Assembly: GCF_965638725.1 (NCBI RefSeq)
Contig: NC_134950.1
Location: 28,210,932 to 28,274,931 of the forward strand
DNA from: Aptenodytes patagonicus
Taxonomy: Eukaryota > Chordata > Aves > Sphenisciformes > Spheniscidae
DNA length: 64,000 bases
Reading direction: 5' to 3'
Below, one piece after another: positions 45,001-64,000 of the stretch. The notes beneath the pieces were generated by a model that was not told the origin of the DNA, did no database searches, and worked only from the letters and a program-made list of their open reading frames with translations. The first letter of the stretch is position 1; the number at the start of each line of letters is the position of its first letter. Made by a program: the position numbers and the translations under genes.

Positions 45001-46880
45001 GGCCCAGGAGCAACAAGCTTCCAAAATATCTGGCACACTCCGTTTCTTTCCTCTTGCCCTGTTTCTGCTCCTGACACTTCTCCTTCCCTTATATATCAAA
45101 AGCAGCAGCCCAGTCTACAGCCCCTATGAAATATACAAGTGAGGTTTTTTACTGCTTAATGCATCCTTAGCATATTTAAATCTGCAAAAATACTGGAAGG
45201 ACATGTAATTTTACATCATTGTACATGATACCATTTTGGAATGTCAACCACAAAAAGGGTTTGTGTTGATCTTGTGCAAATCTGGTTTGCAGCACCTGGC
45301 ACGCTTCTTTCAAAAACCACAACAGCCCCATGAAAAACCATATCTTTATCTCGGTTGCCCCATTGACTTTCCTGTCAGTAACTGTTCTGGAGCGGCAGCA
45401 GACATTTAATATTTATGTGCACTTACATATTAATAATTGATAATTAGTGCTGATTTAGCTAAGGGAAATGGTTGACATGAATGGAGGAGTAACTGTTTTA
45501 CATGATAATCTTGCGAGAATAGATGATGGGTCAGAAGAAACATGATATGTCTGAGTATAAACTAATTCACTTGGGAGAAATTACTTCAAACCAGACTTCA
45601 AGTGGCAGCAAGTGGGTTAGCGAGTGTGCAGATGTACTACATCAGTGTCTGCAAAAAGAATGTGATGGTGCACCATGCGTGAACAGTTCAGGAAACTAAC
45701 TGGAAGATGATGTGTTATGAGAGAAGACTGTAGGAGCATGACATCTATATATTAGCCTCTATTTCAGAGACAGTATTCAACTCTGCATACCTGACTTAAA
45801 AATAAAATTCAGAGATTGCAGCAAAGAAGAACCACAATGCTTGGTGGAACAAAAAAATCTTTATATATAACAAACTAGGATTGTAAATCTTAACATTGCA
45901 TAGTAATAATTAAATACCTATTATTTAAGTACTTGCTATTTATATAATTAAGTTATGTACTTGATGTTACCTACCTGTTCTGAACCTCTGGAGTCAGAAT
46001 TTGTAGGTGCTATGAAATATTAAAACAAAAACAAAACAAAAAAAATTAACAAAAAAGGTAAGGACTTTTCATTGTGTACTGAAGTAATGTAAGTAAGGTG
46101 ACTACCTGGAATCTACCAAATTAACATCAGGGAGTTTTAGTCTGCTCCTTTGGGAGTTAGCAGGGCATAGCCATTGTTATTGTTGATTACATGTTGTAAG
46201 AAAAAATAATTTTAATTTCCAAAACATGCAGGATGCCATCACTTATATAAATGAAAAGCTGGCGGCCATTCTCTGGTCCCTCATACCCATGTAACTGGTT
46301 GGTGCAATTGGGCAAGTTGGCTAGGGCTGTTTTCTGATTCACAAACCACACCTAACAGCTTTCCCAGGCCTGTGGATTTTCCTTCTCTTTCTGGATGAGT
46401 CTTGCTGTGGAGGCCTCACGGTTGTGTTCAAAAGTCACTTATTTTCTCCTAATTTCCACTGTAAGGCCCTGACGAAACATGACTACACTTTGTAGGACGA
46501 GAGTAGTACTTCTAAGGATAAATAGACTTAATTTTTGAAAGAGGGGGAAATCTCATTAACTACCAACAAAGGTAGTGAGGAAGAGTATGTGAAGAAGTGC
46601 TTTCTGTCCAGCCAGTGAATCACCCAGATGCAACCTGACTCCTAAACTGCACTTTTTATGGGCATTGTAGTGATTGAGATCAGAGATCACGCTCGAGGGT
46701 GTCTCAGTGTACATGTCTTCGAGTAAGAGCACAGGCTGTACCGCCCCTCCCTCATACTGACCCCGGGCTTCTCCCTCACACCCGAGGAAGAGGCTCTGCC
46801 CCTGGCTCACAGCAGGGTTTCCTGCTGGTTTCACCCTGGTGGTGCACTAGCTGCGATAAGGTAACATACACTTTAATTAC

Positions 46881-46936
46881 AGTTCGACTTGATGATCTTA
46901 AAGCTCTATTCCAACCTAACTGATACTATGATTATT
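46881..46936 (+). mobile_element. CR1 3'-tail remnant
   Basis: The + strand reads AGTTCGACTTGATGATCTTA, then a TTCCAACCTAAC block and CTATGATTATTA. This is the conserved end of a CR1 element with a degenerate tail. Only about 55 bases can be recognised. It lies just upstream of the second CpG island. Confidence 0.8.
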
Positions 46937-47119
46937 AAAAAAAAAAACTATTAAAAAGCACCAAAAAACCCCCAAACCCTTCGCAAAAAAAACCCATAGC
47001 CACAAAGCACTCAGCAACCTGAAATGGCAAAACTTCGAAGGCAAGCGGAAAAAGAATCAACTAAAGCTTACTTTACAAACGACACCACCTTTATTTCCAG
47101 TCTCTCTCAGTCCTGACAC

Positions 47120-47660
47120 AAGAGGGAGCTGGCGGCAGCACCTCGTCTTGCCTTTCCTGCCGCCTTGGCAGGGCCGGCGACAACCGCCGTGCCTCATACG
47201 GCACCCTTCCAGTCTGCACCGCCTCCCTAAAACACAACAAGTAGCCGGAAGAAACCACAGCAGCCCCACTAAGGGACGCCGAAGGCCGCCACTAGCCTAC
47301 AACCGCCACCCCCACCCACTCGCGGCGCGACCGTTAAACGGCCGGCGGCGCCCGCCCCGCCTGGCACGCGGCTGTGGCGAGAACCGCCGCGCGAAGGCCG
47401 GCCCCGCCCGCCGCTGAGGGAGAGCGGCGCCTCGGAGCCCGCCCGGGGTAGTGGGGCAGAGGCGCTGCCTGCGGCTGGGGAAGCTACCCTGGGAGGCGGT
47501 TAGAGGTGGGCTGGGGCAGCCCTCGGCATCCCTCGGCCCAAAGGAGGGCGGGAGGGGCTGGCAAGCGGCGAGGTGGCGGGCCGGGGAAGCGGCCGGGCCG
47601 GGCCGCCGCGGGCTGCTAGGTGCCGGGCAGGGGGGAGGTGGCTCCTGTCTGGCTGGAGGA
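47120..47660 (+). promoter_or_regulatory. C8orf88: CpG island, presumed promoter of C8orf88
   Basis: A block of about 540 bases rich in G+C and CpG, with GC boxes (for example GCCCCGCC), within AT-rich DNA. It lies about 2.3 kb upstream of the first coding exon of C8orf88 on the same strand. It therefore most likely contains the transcription start and an untranslated first exon. Open frames of 90-116 codons through the island on both strands are composition artefacts. A promoter for an antisense non-coding RNA cannot be excluded. Confidence 0.75.
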
Positions 47661-47820
47661 GAGCGGCTTTGGGTTGTGGTAGGCGTTTGGGGGGCTCTGA
47701 GTGGAACGGTGCTGTGCCTCTTTGGGCAAGGGGAGATGGTTGGTTTCTGGTTACTCGTGGGCCTGCTGGGCTTGTGGGATTTTTCACAAAAATTGTATTA
47801 ATTCTCTTTCACGTGTTCAG

Positions 47821-47857
47821 GAAAGAGTCTTCCAAAGAACATTTCTGATGGGCCCTC
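47821..47857 (+). other. C8orf88: Possible untranslated exon of C8orf88
   Basis: A pyrimidine-rich stretch ending in TTCAG (47816-47820) precedes 37 bases that are followed by a donor-like GTAAGC at 47858. This could be an internal 5' UTR exon between the CpG island and the first coding exon. It is based on splice-site pattern only. Confidence 0.25.
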
Positions 47858-48154
47858 GTAAGCTGTCTGCTGTGAATATCCAACTTGTTAAGATGCTCAA
47901 AAAAAAAAAAGGTCATACAGAAATCCTGCTAGGCCTGTTTGCTACTGCAGAAGGCTTCCTTTCTGGTGGGCAGGTCGCCAGTCAGAGTAACTGCTGAGAA
48001 GCAGTATGGTCTTTGCAAGGGGGAAGTCTTGGGGTGCAGGAGGTGCTCCTGCGGCAATAGTCTCTCCTGGAAGCAGTTTGTTTTTCAGCTATTAAAACTA
48101 ATCTTTCTCCACTTTTCTTGATGTTAGTCAGATAGAACACTATTCATCCAGAAG

Positions 48155-48200
48155 GCTGGGCTGGATAACTTGTTGAGATCTTTTCTAGCCTCTTCCTTCA
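48155..48200 (+). mobile_element. Possible CR1 tail remnant
   Basis: GGGCTGGATAACTTGTTGAG followed by a TTTTCTAGCCTCTTCC block resembles the CR1 3' lead-in but lacks clear terminal tail units. It is short and degenerate. Confidence 0.35.
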
Positions 48201-48933
48201 ACTTAAAGGAGGAAATGGAGCTGTTACAACACTACTTGATTTCACCCCTGCCGAAACTCCACTCTTCCTCTTGTATTCTCTTCTGGTTTGCTTGCTTTGG
48301 GAGTATGTGGTTTCTTAGGCATCCTCCTCGTGGAAACTGGGGGGGGCAAAATGTAGTTGTTTTGCTGTCACCACAAGTCATCTTGTTTTCATTGACAGGA
48401 GAACGCTTTAAAAAATAAAGGTGTGCTACATTCTAGAAGCTAGCTGGCCTCTTAAACAGTTTTTCCTCTTTTTAGAAAGTGTGTGTGTATCATTTGCAAT
48501 CAGGCTATGGAGGAAAACTTGCTTTTTTTAATCTTCCGATGCAAATATCATTACTGCATTGCTTTATGTAGAAATTTAGTATCTAGTATAAATACGGTTT
48601 AAACAAGCATTCCTAATCTGGATAAGATGAAACATATCATCCGTGTCAGTACTCTCAGTTCATTCACCTGCAGGAATTTTCATTGTTACTTTTGAATACA
48701 GTTTTCAAGTCTGTCTTTTTAAAGTTGAGAAGGTAGGAAAACCAGCGAATCAAACCAGAACTTTTCTTCTGGCTTTAGCTCAACTGTTCTAATTCAGACA
48801 GTAACCACTTAACAATTGGTTTCTAGACCTGAATGGGTTCAGACTCGCTATGTTGGAAAATTGTTACTTGAATATGGTAGAAGTTCGGTGTTCAAGTTCA
48901 AAAGATTATAATGCAGTAAATAGATGATTCCCT

Positions 48934-48945
48934 CCCCCCCCCCCC
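48934..48945. repeat. Poly-C run of 12 bases
   Basis: A pure C run between the CpG island and the first coding exon of C8orf88. The stretch 47858-49890 around it shows no other recognisable feature apart from the possible CR1 tail at 48155. Confidence 0.85.
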
Positions 48946-49904
48946 GTAATGCAAAGACCAATTAAAGTGGGGAGTGATACTGGATAATATTTTAAATAGC
49001 CTAACTTTTTTCCTGTTCCATACTGGAATTGGATAATAATCTCTACAGTTTTAACTCTTGAAGTCATGATAGTTTCCTTTGAATCTTTTTTTGTTACAAC
49101 AGTTCTTCCCTTGTCTGGGAAACTCTCTTAGAGAAAACAGAATTTCAGTACCATTATTATTGTGTTGATTCTTGTTTCTGCTATTCTTTTTCTCTAAATG
49201 AAGCAGGAGTTCCTTCAGATAATGAAATCGCCCAGTTGACAAAGGAGATGAGGGTGGGAAGGAGAAGAATTCAGATACAGATATTATGAATTAAGATACT
49301 ATGACTGATGGTTTACTTATAGGGGGAGATTTGTCAGCCCAGCACCACCTTAGCAGTTTTTGGTGCTTCTGCAGCAGCTAAACTGCATGGGAAGATGCAA
49401 AACTATTAATTTAACTAAAGTAGATATTAAAAAACAATTATGCAGGTTTATGTAGCTATAGATAAAAGGAACTCCTGTGCAGCCAGCAGGCTGTAAACGG
49501 TACAGTGATGTTAATTAACCCCCCCTTCAATTAAATTAACTGGTAGAAAATAACCTTCATTTCCATCATGTGTCCCCATCTCTTTTTTCCAAGCGTACAG
49601 GCAGATATACAGGAAAAAAAATCTTTTTGAGAAGCAGCTAGGGTAGCTTGACTGGAAGGAGAAATGAGAGAGATGTCTGATTCTGTCTTTATGCAAATTT
49701 TATCTGGCATATTCTATCACCTAAGAAAACTTCTGTGTTAGGCCTTTCTTCTTTTTCCTGTCCAGATACTATAAAATAGTATATCCTCTTGTCAAATGCA
49801 ACTAACGAGTGGTAGACAGATTGCTCTTCTCGCTTAACATTTGTATGTGAAACTGAATGCTCTGTATTGATTTCTGCTGCTTTTTTAAAGTGTGATGCTT
49901 CAAA

Positions 49905-63308
<13,404 letters not shown>

Positions 63309-63540
63309 CAGGTTGCTTGGAAGATGAGAAATCCATCAATGAAGGAGCTACGTATGATGTAAATCGTAAAGATTTTTGAACATACATGGGTGCCTACAGA
63401 TGAAGTAGGACCCTATGAAACTTACGGAAATGCCTGTTTCTTCCTGTAATTGCCTGAATGCTTTAAAAGTCAAACCTTTAATTTGCAATGCCTGAGATAG
63501 TAATACAGTTACAGTGAAAATAAATAATTTTACATTGTAC
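63309..63540 (+). other. C8orf88: C8orf88 3' UTR with polyadenylation signal
   Basis: A short non-coding tail ends near AATAAA at 63519-63524, followed by a T/GT-containing stretch (TTGTACTGTG). Cleavage is expected near 63540. The remaining bases to 64000 show no feature. In human the next gene is NECAB1, and no part of it is visible here. Confidence 0.7.
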
Positions 63541-64000
63541 TGTGACAGAATTTTGTCCTTGAATTGTCCGTGTTATGTAGCCATGTAGTTTGTCTGACCA
63601 TAAATTCTAAACCAATACTTGACCGGGGCTTTTTGCTTGCTCCCACCTCCTTTCCTTAGCAGTAATAATGCAATAACAAATACTGGCTGTGTCAAATCTC
63701 GGATGTCTTAGGGTATGTACTCCTCTAGCTTAATAATTTTTTTTTCCTCAAAACTTGAATTGCTTGCTTTCTTCATTTGAAATCTCCATCTTGACACAAG
63801 AGATTCCTTAATATTTTGTGGATACATACTTCTTTCAAGGTATGAAGTCTCTTGTTACTAACAGTTTCACTGAAATGAGAAATCTTCTCTCATCATGGAT
63901 CAGAACAAGAAAACTGTCTACACATTGCATTCCTTTAAGTTCTTTGTAAATAGTTGTCCGGTGTTTTTGACTTTGAAATGTGGAAGTAACGGGCAAAATT

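Larger units (their letters stand above)
31441..47110. other. Intergenic region between PIP4P2 and C8orf88, no gene supported
   Basis: About 15.7 kb of AT-rich sequence without a supportable exon on either strand. The longest open frames are under 100 codons and unrelated to anything I recognise. It contains mononucleotide runs (A at 34604-34620, C at 35525-35536, T at about 40203-40220), a roughly 33-bp dispersed repeat pair (37723 and 42048) and a short CR1 tail (46881-46936). The first 1.3 kb may be an extended PIP4P2 3' UTR. Conserved non-coding elements may exist but cannot be shown without alignment. Confidence 0.7.

Noticed and set aside
47148-47997. Several 89-116 codon frames around the second CpG island
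   Set aside because: Composition artefacts on both strands, with no recognisable protein and overlapping one another.

Overview
The window is vertebrate nuclear DNA, almost certainly from a bird. It has long AT-rich introns, GC-rich CpG islands, GT-AG introns, and several copies of CR1 retrotransposons of the avian type. These copies carry the typical 3' tail built from ATTCTATG-like repeats. CR1 also occurs in turtles and crocodilians, so the call rests on the avian look of the CR1 subfamilies. Species cannot be told from the sequence alone.

Two protein-coding genes can be assembled exon by exon, both on the + strand. The first is PIP4P2 (TMEM55A), with seven coding exons between 4682 and 30002. 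It encodes 257 aa, a two-membrane-span late endosome/lysosome protein annotated in the literature as a phosphatidylinositol-4,5-bisphosphate 4-phosphatase. Its first exon lies in a strong CpG island (about 4245-5235), and its 3' UTR probably ends at a cluster of AATAAA signals near 31.3-31.45 kb. The second is the orthologue of human C8orf88, with five coding exons between 49905 and 63308. It encodes 126 aa, a small hydrophilic protein with a textbook eIF4E-binding motif (Y-x4-L-hydrophobic). Its promoter is probably the second CpG island (about 47.12-47.66 kb). The gene order and orientation match human 8q21.3, where C8orf88 follows PIP4P2 on the same strand.

Layout: 1-4.2 kb is intergenic, with no exon seen. 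4.2-31.4 kb is PIP4P2. 31.4-47.1 kb is an intergenic gap of about 16 kb with simple repeats and a CR1 tail but no supported gene. 47.1-63.54 kb is C8orf88, and the remaining 460 bases are blank. CR1 copies lie in PIP4P2 introns 4, 5 (two) and 6, in the intergenic region, and in C8orf88 introns 3 and 4. The two largest PIP4P2 copies are similar, in the same orientation, and flank exon 5.

No gene cluster, CRISPR array, structural RNA gene or clearly new system was found. The points most worth a second look are: a lysine where the proposed PIP4P2 CX5R catalytic motif needs arginine; the eIF4E-binding motif and overlapping upstream ORF of C8orf88; the CR1 pair flanking exon 5; and a perfect 14-bp hairpin in intron 6.
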